Positions 1-6,696 of a stretch of 18,432 nucleotides of DNA are shown here, one piece after another. The DNA is from JBEKYD01 sp049509915 (GTDB lineage: Bacteria; Acidobacteriota; Terriglobia; Bryobacterales; Bryobacteraceae). The notes beneath the pieces are model-generated. The model saw nothing but the letters and a program-made list of their open reading frames with translations. It did not search any database and was not told the origin of the DNA. The number at the start of each line of letters is the position of its first letter. Position 1 is the stretch's first letter. A program made the translations under genes and the position numbers. The stretch covers positions 1-18,432 of the forward strand of contig JBEKZL010000153.1 in NCBI GenBank assembly GCA_049509915.1. Reading direction: 5' to 3'.

Positions 1-294
1 GCCAAGCTGAATCCCGTTCTTCGAGGCTGGGGGAATTACTTCCGAACGGGCACGAGCTCACGGGAGTTTCTAAAGATGGACCGATTCGTGTATTCGCGAC
101 TGGTGCGCTGGTTAAATCGGCGTGGCGGACAGCGAGAGACGAGGTGGGGCATCTGGTCCGGCGAACAGTTTTGGGGTATGGTTTTGCATCGTCTGCGCGG
201 GACCGTGCGCTACCCGGCGCTAGCCGCACCAGGAAGATCATCGTTAAGCCGTGTGCGGGAAAACCGCACGCTCGGTTTGAAAGGGGTTTGTTGA
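1..294 (+). CDS. Group II intron reverse transcriptase/maturase, C-terminal fragment
   Basis: The open frame enters from the window edge and ends at TGA 292-294, leaving 97 residues. It starts with the maturase-specific (GIIM/domain X) signature, N-P-x-L-R-G-W-x-N-Y-F near residues 4-14, followed by the conserved tail with R-G-G-Q-R, R-W-G-I-W-S-G-E-Q-F-W-G-M and H-R-L-R-G-T-V-R-Y-P. Full-length proteins of this family are about 400-600 residues and combine reverse transcription with intron RNA binding for splicing and retrohoming. No HNH endonuclease domain follows the maturase domain here. The last residues (S-R-V-R-E-N-R-T) are read from the domain V RNA itself, so protein and ribozyme sequences overlap. 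Whether the upstream part is intact cannot be seen. Confidence 0.85.
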   Translation, partial: AKLNPVLRGWGNYFRTGTSSREFLKMDRFVYSRLVRWLNRRGGQRETRWGIWSGEQFWGMVLHRLRGTVRYPALAAPGRSSLSRVRENRTLGLKGVC

Positions 295-323
295 AAACGG
301 GCTGGCTATTCTAGCCAGTACCG
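246..323 (+). ncRNA. Group II intron ribozyme domains V and VI
   Basis: Domain V: AAGCCG (246-251) pairs with CGGTTT (273-278), then GTGCGG (253-258) pairs with CCGCAC (264-269) around a GAAAA loop. The AGC at 247-249 matches the catalytic triad position. Domain VI: CGG (298-300) pairs with CCG (321-323), then G301-T319 and CTGGCTA (302-308) with TAGCCAG (312-318) around a TTC loop, leaving A320 unpaired on the 3' side as the likely branch-point adenosine. All pairings were read directly from the sequence; the domain assignment rests on family knowledge. Confidence 0.7.
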
Positions 324-338
324 CGTCAAAATCTACCT

Positions 339-956
339 ATGGACTGGCAACTGGACGCGGCCGAAGCGCGGGTGCTCGGCGCCCTGATCGAGAAAGAAAT
401 CACTACACCCGATCTATACCCCCTGTCGCTGAATGCGCTGGTCAACGCCTGCAACCAGAAATCGAACCGCGACCCGGTGGTGGCCTATGACGATGGCACC
501 GTGGAAGCGGCGCTGGGCTCGCTGCGCGCCAAGGGATTGGCGACGTGCATTACCGGAGCCGACATGCGCGTGCCCAAGCACACCGAGCGCCTGATCGAGA
601 AGTTGAACCTGGGCCGCCGCGAGGTGGCGCTGCTGTGCGTGCTCCTGCTGCGCGGGCCGCAGACCCCCGGCGAACTGCGCGGGCGAGGCGAGCGTTTGTA
701 CTCTTTCGACGATTTGGAATCGGTGGAAAATACCCTCGACCGGATGGCCGAGGCCGGCCTGGTGAAAAAACTGCCGCGCCAGCCGGGATCGCGCGAATCG
801 CGTTTCGCCCACCTGCTCTCCGGCGACTACGTAGAGGAGCCGGCCAGCCAGCCCCGGGCCGCCGCGCCGAGCGACAGAGAACGGCTGACGGCGCTGGAAA
901 ACGAAGTCGCGGAGCTAAAGCGGGCCTTCGAAGAATTTCGCGCGCGGTTCGAGTAG
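339..956 (+). CDS. yceH: YceH family protein (DUF480/UPF0502), tandem winged-helix
   Basis: The product is 205 residues, the usual length for UPF0502. It opens with L-D-A-A-E-A-R-V-L-G-A-L-I-E-K-E and the hallmark segment Y-P-L-S-L-N-A-L-V-N-A-C-N-Q-K-S-N-R-D-P (residues about 27-46). A second winged-helix unit starts at about residue 90 (R-R-E-V-A-L-L-C-V-L-L-L-R-G-P-Q-T-P-G-E-L). The last 25 residues (L-T-A-L-E-N-E-V-A-E-L-K) look like a short coiled coil. The family is cytosolic and conserved in many Proteobacteria and Acidobacteria; its function is not established, though the fold suggests DNA binding. The ATG at 339 fits family N-termini, yet no clear Shine-Dalgarno precedes it, and the intron end lies just upstream, so its original leader may have been displaced. 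Confidence 0.93.
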   Translation: MDWQLDAAEARVLGALIEKEITTPDLYPLSLNALVNACNQKSNRDPVVAYDDGTVEAALGSLRAKGLATCITGADMRVPKHTERLIEKLNLGRREVALLCVLLLRGPQTPGELRGRGERLYSFDDLESVENTLDRMAEAGLVKKLPRQPGSRESRFAHLLSGDYVEEPASQPRAAAPSDRERLTALENEVAELKRAFEEFRARFE

Positions 957-964
957 GGGGGTAT

Positions 965-1016
965 GAGCTACCAGCGGCCACCTTTCGGCTAAGGCTGAGT
1001 TGGCCGCTGAAAGCTC
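965..1016. terminator. Large hairpin between convergent genes, possible bidirectional terminator
   Basis: GAGCT (965-969) pairs with AGCTC (1012-1016), and AGCGGCCA (973-980) pairs perfectly with TGGCCGCT (1001-1008), separated by a 3+3 internal loop; the apical part may fold further through CCTT (981-984) and AAGG (991-994). It lies just after the yceH stop and before the convergent lipoprotein stop at 1078. There is no T-run directly after the stem on either strand, so intrinsic termination is only plausible. Confidence 0.4.
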
Positions 1017-1077
1017 ACGCACCGCTGCACCCTTTTGTCCCAACATTTCTGCGACAGTGTCACACACCGGCAGGTCC

Positions 1078-2076
1078 CTAAAACAGCATCAAATTACTTG
1101 GGTGTTTGTCGACCTGAATGGAGTAACTCACGAGACTCGGGACGGCGCCCCTAACAGGAAAGCCGAGGGCCGCCACGTTAGATATCTTTCCCGCTTTGTT
1201 TTCGACTCGCCATACAATCACGTCGTTTGATCTTCTCACACGCTTGAGTCCGATGGTGAACTTGCTTGCATGGTCGAAACTGGCTCTGGTGACCTCAGTG
1301 CCATTTCTGGTGACGACAAGAACGGAATCCGCCGGCATAGGATTACCTTCTCCAGCTTTTCCAGCCAGAAATATGAGCTGCACGAATGGGCCTTCGGGCT
1401 GAACAATGCGAGTTTGGTCGGGGAAGACTAAGTAAGACGGAGCTACAAAAAGTTCCCTATTGGTCCCGACGGATAACTCGATTTCCCCCTCATCGTTGAA
1501 ATCCTTCAAAAGCATGCGATTGAGCCCCTGGAAACGGCCATTGCCATTCGACACGGCTGTGGCATCAGGTTTTTCAATTGCCTCCTCTTCGGCAAGAACA
1601 TAGGTTTCCATCGGTTTTTTCACCGAACTGAAATCCAGAATTGTGTTTGAATAAATCCCATACACGCTCCCACTGAACGAGTTGGGATCGAAGGAGTATT
1701 CAACCAGGCGAACAGGCGTGTCCGGCATACTTATTGCCGTTCCAGTCACTTCACCGACGGTTTGGTTATCTCTATCGAAGGCAAATTCTTGGAGGAAAGC
1801 TGGCTGACCGGTGCCAGCCCTGTTGCCAACCTTAACACTATCCCCGTCGAACCAGACCACTGCCCGCGCCGCACGAGATAACTGAGCCGTTGAAACTTCT
1901 GGGAGCTCACTCTCGGACTGGCCGCTGGGTGCACCTCGCAAACCGAGATCGACATGACCCCAAGACCGTAGTTTTTCCACTTGTCTGCAGCCTGTTAGGC
2001 ACAAGCACAATAGCGCTGCGAGGGCCGAGCGGCTGACACTGGACCAGCGGAGCAGAATACTAGAGGAGGAGCGCAT
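1078..2076 (-). CDS. Putative lipoprotein of unknown function
   Basis: I do not recognise the family. The ATG at 2076 gives 332 residues with a short arginine-containing N-terminus, a hydrophobic stretch (residues about 17-27) and a lipobox L27-T28-G29-C30, so the mature protein would be lipid-anchored at Cys30. A TTG 66 bases further upstream (2142) stays in frame but would put 38 residues before the hydrophobic core. The mature part is beta-rich looking and polar, without repeats or catalytic motifs I can name; its end (residues about 225-320) resembles an Ig-like or sandwich domain in its alternation of hydrophobic strands. The gene is visibly AT-richer than its surroundings and uses codons such as AGT, AAA and ATT more freely, which suggests acquisition from elsewhere. 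It is convergent to yceH and has no operon partner. Confidence 0.7.
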   Translation of the reverse strand: MRSSSSILLRWSSVSRSALAALLCLCLTGCRQVEKLRSWGHVDLGLRGAPSGQSESELPEVSTAQLSRAARAVVWFDGDSVKVGNRAGTGQPAFLQEFAFDRDNQTVGEVTGTAISMPDTPVRLVEYSFDPNSFSGSVYGIYSNTILDFSSVKKPMETYVLAEEEAIEKPDATAVSNGNGRFQGLNRMLLKDFNDEGEIELSVGTNRELFVAPSYLVFPDQTRIVQPEGPFVQLIFLAGKAGEGNPMPADSVLVVTRNGTEVTRASFDHASKFTIGLKRVRRSNDVIVWRVENKAGKISNVAALGFPVRGAVPSLVSYSIQVDKHPSNLMLF

Positions 2077-2161
2077 TTTGATGGTTCGTCCGATCTCGGA
2101 TTCAGCAGCCTCCGAGCCCAATGGTACAACAGCCCCGCGCAATGAGTCAAAGAGATCTCCT

Positions 2162-2167
2162 TATATA
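2162..2167 (-). promoter_or_regulatory. AT-rich -10-like element and misaligned Shine-Dalgarno upstream of the lipoprotein gene
   Basis: On the minus strand a TATATA (2167-2162) is followed by a good AAGGAG (2160-2155). It is the only strongly AT-rich spot in this gap. No convincing -35 box was found. The AAGGAG sits 6 bases before a TTG in a different frame and 14 bases before the in-frame TTG at 2142. Confidence 0.3.
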
Positions 2168-2278
2168 AAATTCTGATTCGCGAAATCCAGGGCACAGACC
2201 AAAGAGAATGCCAGGGACGGACGCGACTTTTCCTTGAGACGGCTCGCCCGCTTCTGCCCGTTTATTGACATGGCTCGC

Positions 2279-2353
2279 GCCGCTCGCGCGCCCCCTAGCT
2301 AAGCTAGGGAGCGGCAGCCTCCGAAGCTGTCAAATTCCCCAGCCCGACGGGTT
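2279..2353. repeat. Hairpin-rich stretch downstream of the ABC permease
   Basis: The gap 2077-2372 holds no gene I can support. Near the ABC operon end it contains CCCTAGC (2293-2299) / TAA / GCTAGGG (2303-2309), a perfect 7-bp stem; an outer GCCGCTC (2279-2285) that can pair with GAGCGGC (2309-2315); and AGCCC (2341-2345) / GAC / GGGTT (2349-2353). Two of the three have three-base loops, as in the element between trpC and trpF. It may end transcription of the ABC operon, but no T-run follows on the minus strand. Confidence 0.4.
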
Positions 2354-2372
2354 TCCAGGCTTGGTTGCGCCG

Positions 2373-3398
2373 CTACTTCCACCGGAACAATTTCAGTGCC
2401 AGCCCGAAGCAGAGCACCATCCAGCCGACCAGGATGCCGAGTTGCGGCGCGACCTGGGCCGGCGCGGCGCCCTGCAGCATGCTGGCGCGCAGCGCGTCGA
2501 TCAGCGCGGTGAGCGGCAGGGCGCGGATAGCGGGCTGGAGCGCGTCGGGAAAGCGCTCTGCGGAGAAGAACACGCCGGAGAGAATCCACATCGGCATCAT
2601 CACCACATTCATGAGACCGCTGGCGGCTTCGATGGTACGGGCGCGGGACGCGATGAGCATGCCCAGCGAACAGAATGCCAGCGAGCCGGTGAGGCAGATC
2701 GCCGCCAATCCGGCCAATGAGCCGCGCATCGGTACGCCGAACACCAGCATGCCGAAGCCGGCTACTACACCCACTTCCACCACCAGCATGAACAGGCGCG
2801 AAAGGATGAACGAAAGCAGGTAGTAATGGCGCGGCATGGGCGTGGCCACCAGGCGCTTGAGCAGCTTCTTTCGGCGCGCGTCCACGACGGCGAAGCCCAT
2901 GCCCCAGATGGCACTGCCCATCATGTTCATGCCGAGCAGGCCGGGGATCAGGAAATCGATGTAGCGGGAGCCGGGCTCGCGCATAAGACGGTCGACGGCT
3001 GGCACCGGATTGGAGCGGCCAGCGCCGGTCTCGATGGCGTCGCCGGCCAACTGGCGGGCTGCGCGGCCATCGGGATTGGTGTCGTCGAAACGGTACGCAA
3101 CTCCGCTGGGTGCGGTTTCCACCACCAGCGCCACCTTGCCTTGCCGCAGCGCTTCGACCGCCAGGAGTGGACTGAGCGGGCGCACGTCGAGCCGCTTTTC
3201 CTGGCGCAGGGCGCGCACCAGGGCGGGGTCGGTGGCGGCGACTTTCAGCACTTCCGCCGGCCGGTTGCGGAAGGCCAGGCCCAGGCCGGCAGCCAGCAGG
3301 ATAGGAAACACGAAGACCCAAAAAATGGCTTCCGGCTCGCGCACGAACTCGCGGAAGCGGACCAGTGTCAATTCCAGCAGCGGGTGGCGGCTATTCAT
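2373..3398 (-). CDS. ABC-2 type transporter permease
   Basis: The product is 341 residues, normal for a half-size ABC-2 permease of the DrrB/NatB/YhhJ kind. A first membrane helix lies at residues about 24-43 (A-I-F-W-V-F-V-F-P-I-L-L), followed by a periplasmic domain of about 110 residues. Then comes a block of five hydrophobic segments from about residue 150 (F-L-I-P-G-L-L-G-M-N-M-M) to the C-terminal L-V-G-W-M-V-L-C-F-G-L-A-L. The cytoplasmic coupling region carries the typical R-R-K-K-L-L-K-R-L. It overlaps the upstream ATPase gene by 8 bases, so the two are translated together and should form one exporter. The substrate cannot be told from sequence; drug, lipid or ion export are all known in the family. 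Confidence 0.93.
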   Translation of the reverse strand: MNSRHPLLELTLVRFREFVREPEAIFWVFVFPILLAAGLGLAFRNRPAEVLKVAATDPALVRALRQEKRLDVRPLSPLLAVEALRQGKVALVVETAPSGVAYRFDDTNPDGRAARQLAGDAIETGAGRSNPVPAVDRLMREPGSRYIDFLIPGLLGMNMMGSAIWGMGFAVVDARRKKLLKRLVATPMPRHYYLLSFILSRLFMLVVEVGVVAGFGMLVFGVPMRGSLAGLAAICLTGSLAFCSLGMLIASRARTIEAASGLMNVVMMPMWILSGVFFSAERFPDALQPAIRALPLTALIDALRASMLQGAAPAQVAPQLGILVGWMVLCFGLALKLFRWK

Positions 3399-4329
3399 CG
3401 CGCAGCCGCCGTCCCGTGAATGCCATGAAGACGTCCTCCAGGGTGGCCGAATGCACCCTCAGCTCGGTAAGCGGGCGCCCTTGCCGCTCGAGCTCGTCGA
3501 GCAGGGCGGGTAGCGCGTCGTGGAGTTGCTCCACCTGGGCTTCCACCGCGCCGTCGTCGGTGCGCGCGGCGGCCACGCAGGCCAGGGCTCCGAAAGCGGC
3601 GGCATCGAGGGGGCTGCCGCTCGAAGATAGCCGCACGACGTGCCCGGCGCCGATGGAGGCGATCAGCTCCCGCGGCGTGCCGAGCGCAATCACTTTGCCG
3701 TGGTCCATGATGGCAACCCGATCGCACAGACGTTCGGCCTCCTCCATGTAGTGAGTGGTGAGCAGAATGGTGCGGCCGGCGCGCTGCAATTCTGCAATCA
3801 CTTCCCAAAGCTGGCGGCGCGCCTGGGGATCGAGGCCGGTGGTCGGCTCATCCAGAAACAGCAGGTCCGGCTCGCCCACTAGCGCGCAGGCCAGCGCCAG
3901 CCGCTGCTTCTGGCCGCCCGAAAGCCCGCCCACCCGGGAATCGCGCTTTTCTTCCAGTTGCACCCGGGCGATGGTTTCGTCTGGCGACGGGCCCCGCGGA
4001 AAGAAGCTGCGAAACAGCGAAAGCGTTTCGTGTACGGTGAGCTTGTCGGAAAGCTGCGTCTCCTGAAGCTGAATGCCGAGCCGCTCCCGCAGCCTCCGGG
4101 CGTCTTTTTCCCAGCTTAGCCCGAGCACTTCCACCTCGCCCGAATCGCGGTCGGTCAACCCTTCGCAGATTTCGATGGTCGTGGTCTTGCCCGCGCCGTT
4201 GGGACCCAGCAGGCCGAAACATTCGCCCCCGCGCACCTCCAGATCCAGACCGTCCACGGCGACGACGTCCTGAAACGCCTTGCGAAGATTGCGCACGCGC
4301 AACGCCGGCGCCGCGGATAAGGAAGACAT
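3391..4329 (-). CDS. ABC transporter ATP-binding protein (ABC-2 exporter, DrrA/CcmA type)
   Basis: The product is 312 residues. Walker A is G42-P-N-G-A-G-K-T-T, the signature L-S-G-G-Q-K-Q-R is at 136-143, Walker B L-L-F-L-D-E at 156-161 ends in the catalytic Glu161, and the switch His is H193 in T-T-H-Y-M-E-E-A. A C-terminal extension (about 220-312) ends with S-A-T-L-E-D-V-F-M-A-F-T-G-R-x-L-R, the standard tail of DrrA-like ATPases. It energises the permease encoded directly downstream. On the minus strand a TACACT box lies six bases before the ATG and no strong Shine-Dalgarno is visible, so the transcript may be leaderless. It is divergent from the wHTH-PD40 regulator, with 161 bases between the start codons. 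Confidence 0.95.
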   Translation of the reverse strand: MSSLSAAPALRVRNLRKAFQDVVAVDGLDLEVRGGECFGLLGPNGAGKTTTIEICEGLTDRDSGEVEVLGLSWEKDARRLRERLGIQLQETQLSDKLTVHETLSLFRSFFPRGPSPDETIARVQLEEKRDSRVGGLSGGQKQRLALACALVGEPDLLFLDEPTTGLDPQARRQLWEVIAELQRAGRTILLTTHYMEEAERLCDRVAIMDHGKVIALGTPRELIASIGAGHVVRLSSSGSPLDAAAFGALACVAAARTDDGAVEAQVEQLHDALPALLDELERQGRPLTELRVHSATLEDVFMAFTGRRLRDE

Positions 4330-4335
4330 CTCAAT

Positions 4336-4341
4336 AGTGTA
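4336..4341 (-). promoter_or_regulatory. Candidate -10 box for the ABC operon (leaderless)
   Basis: TACACT on the minus strand (4341-4336) ends six bases before the ABC ATPase ATG at 4329, which would put the transcription start at or next to the start codon. No good -35 hexamer was found at 17 bases, so support is spacing and sequence of the -10 only. Confidence 0.3.
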
Positions 4342-4451
4342 ATTCGTCGTGAGGCGGCCTTCCCGTCCGGTTTATCCCACCCGCTTTTCGAGTGCAGGGC
4401 TCGTTCGAGAACATAGTCCAAATGACGCTTCGAGCTACGCCGCCATGGACT

Positions 4452-4482
4452 TTGGTGACGTTGCGGGGACCTCTGCTACAAT
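4452..4482 (+). promoter_or_regulatory. Candidate promoter of the wHTH-PD40 regulator (leaderless)
   Basis: TTGGTG (4452-4457) and TACAAT (4477-4482) are separated by 19 bases. The -10 ends eight bases before the ATG at 4491, so transcription would start at or within a base or two of the start codon. There is no Shine-Dalgarno between, which agrees with leaderless translation. Confidence 0.45.
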
Positions 4483-4490
4483 TCGTTCCA

Positions 4491-6173
4491 ATGCATCGCC
4501 CCGCTGTGGTTTATCAGTTTGACGATGTCATTCTCAACCCCGACACTTTTTCCGTCGAAAAATCCGGTCGGGTCCTTGGCCTCGAGCCCAAGTCCATCAG
4601 GCTCCTTCTCTATCTCATCCGGAACCGCTCGCGCGCCGTCGGCAAGGATGAGCTCTTGAGCAACGTCTGGGAGGACGTCGCCGTCACCGACAACGCTCTC
4701 GCCCGTGTCGTGGCGCAACTTCGCAAAGCGCTCGGCGACGACGCCAAAATAGCCCGCTACATCGAGACCGTGCCCACCATCGGCTACCGCTTCGTTGCCG
4801 CCGTCGTCGAACTCGCCGCGCCGGCCGCCAGCTCCGCCGCGTCGGGTCCGCCTGGCACCCCGGAACACGCGCCACGAAATCCGCGTTGGCCCCTGGCCAC
4901 CGCGATCGCAGTCGCGCTGCTCGCCATCGTCGCAGCCGCGGTTTTCTGGCAGCGAAACCGCTCCGCTCCGCCGCCCCCATGGTCCGGAACCGCGCTCGGC
5001 GGTTCCACCATTGCCTCTCACGCACGGATTTCCCCGGACGGCCAGTTGCTGGCCTTCCGCGCCATTATCGATGGACTGTCTCAAGTCGCCGTGATGAAAC
5101 CCGACTCCTTCAGTTGGACGGCTCTCACGCACGACCGTACTAACGGCGCCGTCGACCTGGTCGCCTGGTCTCGCGATGGCAGCAAGATCTACTTCGACCG
5201 GGAATGGGGACCCGGCCGCATATACTCCATCGGGGCACTGGGAGGCGAACCGCGCCTGGTTGTCGACAACGCCTGGCTGCCCGAACCGCTTCCCGATGGA
5301 TCCCTCATCGCGCAGCGCCCCTCAGCGGAAGGCCGCGAGCAGTTGTTCCGCTTCTGGCCCGATTCCGGCCGCACCCAGGTGCTTCCCGCCACAGTCCAGT
5401 ACCTCGACAGGCCGAATGTGAGGGCCTTCCCCGACGGACGGGAGATCGCAGTCTTCGGACTGCCAGCCAACGCCGCCGGGCCGCCCAGACCCTTCGCTTT
5501 GAACCTGAAGTCGCTCGCCGTCCGCGATCTCTCCTCGGGCCTGGCGCCGGAAACCCTGCGTGCGCCCATCGCAGTCACCGAGGATGGCCGCTTCATCCTG
5601 ATCCAGCGCCGCCGCGACGATAGCTTAGACACTCTCGCGCTGCCGCGGTCCGGCTCGGCGCCGGTTCAAACGCTGCTCTCCCTGCCCTACAACGTTGCGC
5701 CTCTTTCTCAAGACGCGGCCCCGGATGGCTCCCTCTACATGGACCAACCCCAGGAGGCACGTTCCATCCTCAACCTCAGCTCCTCCGGAACCTTCCTTGC
5801 CGAGGTCCCCTTCCCGATAGGGTTGCAAACCGTGGTCGGGCTCGCGGACGGCGCATTTGTTTTCAGTGTGGCGCGTCGCGGGCGGTCGGAACTATTCCTG
5901 GGACGCATTGGCGCCGAGCCTCAACTCCTGCTCAACAGTCCGGAATCCGCCAGCCTGCCCGGCGCGCTGCTGCCGGGCGGCAATCTGGCCTTTATCAGCG
6001 ACGCCGGGAAGCAACCCCATATTGCCATCGCTTCCCTGCGCGATGGCCGGATCGTCCGCCGCTTTCCGGCCAGAGCCCGGCTGGTAAGCTCCATTACCGC
6101 ATCTGGCGATGGAGAGACCCTCTATTACGCCTCTAACGGAATCGTCTGGGCGCAGCCGGTTTCCGGCGGCTAA
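4491..6173 (+). CDS. Winged-helix DNA-binding / transmembrane / PD40 propeller protein, stopped early
   Basis: The ATG at 4491 is preferred over an in-frame GTG at 4392 because the winged-helix domain begins at once after it. Residues about 8-104 form an OmpR/CadC-type DNA-binding domain (L-E-P-K-S-I-R-L-L-L-Y-L, then W-E-D-V-A-V-T-D-N-A-L, then the C-terminal hairpin T-V-P-T-I-G-Y-R-F). A Pro/Ala linker leads to one membrane helix (about 134-153), and a PD40/TolB-like beta-propeller follows (S-P-D-G-x-L-L-A-F, S-R-D-G-S-K-I-Y-F-D, and further blades). The layout fits a one-component membrane regulator with an outer sensing propeller. The frame ends at TAA 6171-6173 after 560 residues, but propeller coding continues in the same frame to 6590, so this is most likely a truncated product. 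It is divergent from the ABC operon and could regulate it; that is inference. Confidence 0.85.
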   Translation: MHRPAVVYQFDDVILNPDTFSVEKSGRVLGLEPKSIRLLLYLIRNRSRAVGKDELLSNVWEDVAVTDNALARVVAQLRKALGDDAKIARYIETVPTIGYRFVAAVVELAAPAASSAASGPPGTPEHAPRNPRWPLATAIAVALLAIVAAAVFWQRNRSAPPPPWSGTALGGSTIASHARISPDGQLLAFRAIIDGLSQVAVMKPDSFSWTALTHDRTNGAVDLVAWSRDGSKIYFDREWGPGRIYSIGALGGEPRLVVDNAWLPEPLPDGSLIAQRPSAEGREQLFRFWPDSGRTQVLPATVQYLDRPNVRAFPDGREIAVFGLPANAAGPPRPFALNLKSLAVRDLSSGLAPETLRAPIAVTEDGRFILIQRRRDDSLDTLALPRSGSAPVQTLLSLPYNVAPLSQDAAPDGSLYMDQPQEARSILNLSSSGTFLAEVPFPIGLQTVVGLADGAFVFSVARRGRSELFLGRIGAEPQLLLNSPESASLPGALLPGGNLAFISDAGKQPHIAIASLRDGRIVRRFPARARLVSSITASGDGETLYYASNGIVWAQPVSGG

Positions 6174-6590
6174 CCTCGAAGAATTGGCGAAGGTTACGAG
6201 CTTGCAGTGGAACCCTCCGGCAGATTTCTATACCTGGCGCGGACGGGTGAGGATGGGTATCGGCTTTTTCGCATGCCGGCGGCCGGAGGGGAGGTGGCTC
6301 GCGTGCTTCTTCCCCCCGGATTCAACCTGGCCCCGAGCCCGCTGTGGTCCTCCGCCGTGGATCGCGAGGGCCGCATCCTGCTCCGCGTCAACGTTCCCGA
6401 CCTTTTCTTCTACCAGGTGGCTCTCTTCGATCCCGCCCACAACACCATGACCCTGGTTCCCGTGCCGCCCCGCGTGATTGTTGGCAGCGCCGGTTGGAGC
6501 CCGGATGGCAACATCTATGCCGCCATCAACCACTGGTCCTGCTCCCTATGGCATTACCGCATCTCCATGCAAAATAACGGCATCCGGTAA
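6174..6590 (+). pseudogene. Detached C-terminal part of the PD40 propeller after an in-frame stop
   Basis: Read in the frame of the upstream gene, the sequence after TAA 6171 gives P-R-R-I-G-E-G-Y-E-L-A-V-E-P-S-G-R-F-L-Y and continues for 138 residues to TAA 6588-6590 without another stop. It holds further blade motifs (W-S-P-D-G-N-I-Y, D-R-E-G-R-I-L-L). The residues before the stop (Q-P-V-S-G-G) and after it (P-R-R-I) match the usual PD40 junction S-G-G-E-P-R-R, so a single change of GAA or GAG to TAA explains it. A GTG at 6207 could in principle restart translation, but no Shine-Dalgarno supports that. Restored, the protein would be 699 residues. Confidence 0.75.
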
Positions 6591-6696
6591 ATTCATCATG
6601 TCGATCAGCAATCCATCACAGGCCCGTTCCACCGTCGGGTAAACAAATCACCATCCCGTCAAGACCGTCAACGCCCGCGAGCCGCAAGCTCCTCGC

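Larger units (their letters stand above)
1..328 (+). mobile_element. 3' end of a group II intron (partial, cut by window start)
   Basis: The maturase C-terminus (1-294) runs directly into RNA structures expected at the 3' end of a group II intron: a domain V hairpin at 246-278 and a domain VI hairpin with a bulged adenosine at 298-323. The exact 3' splice site is not determined; by the usual 7-8 base spacing after the branch A (320) it should fall near 327-328. The rest of the intron lies before the window. The 3' flank reaches the yceH start codon within about 10 bases, so the element sits in the promoter or leader region of that gene. Confidence 0.75.
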
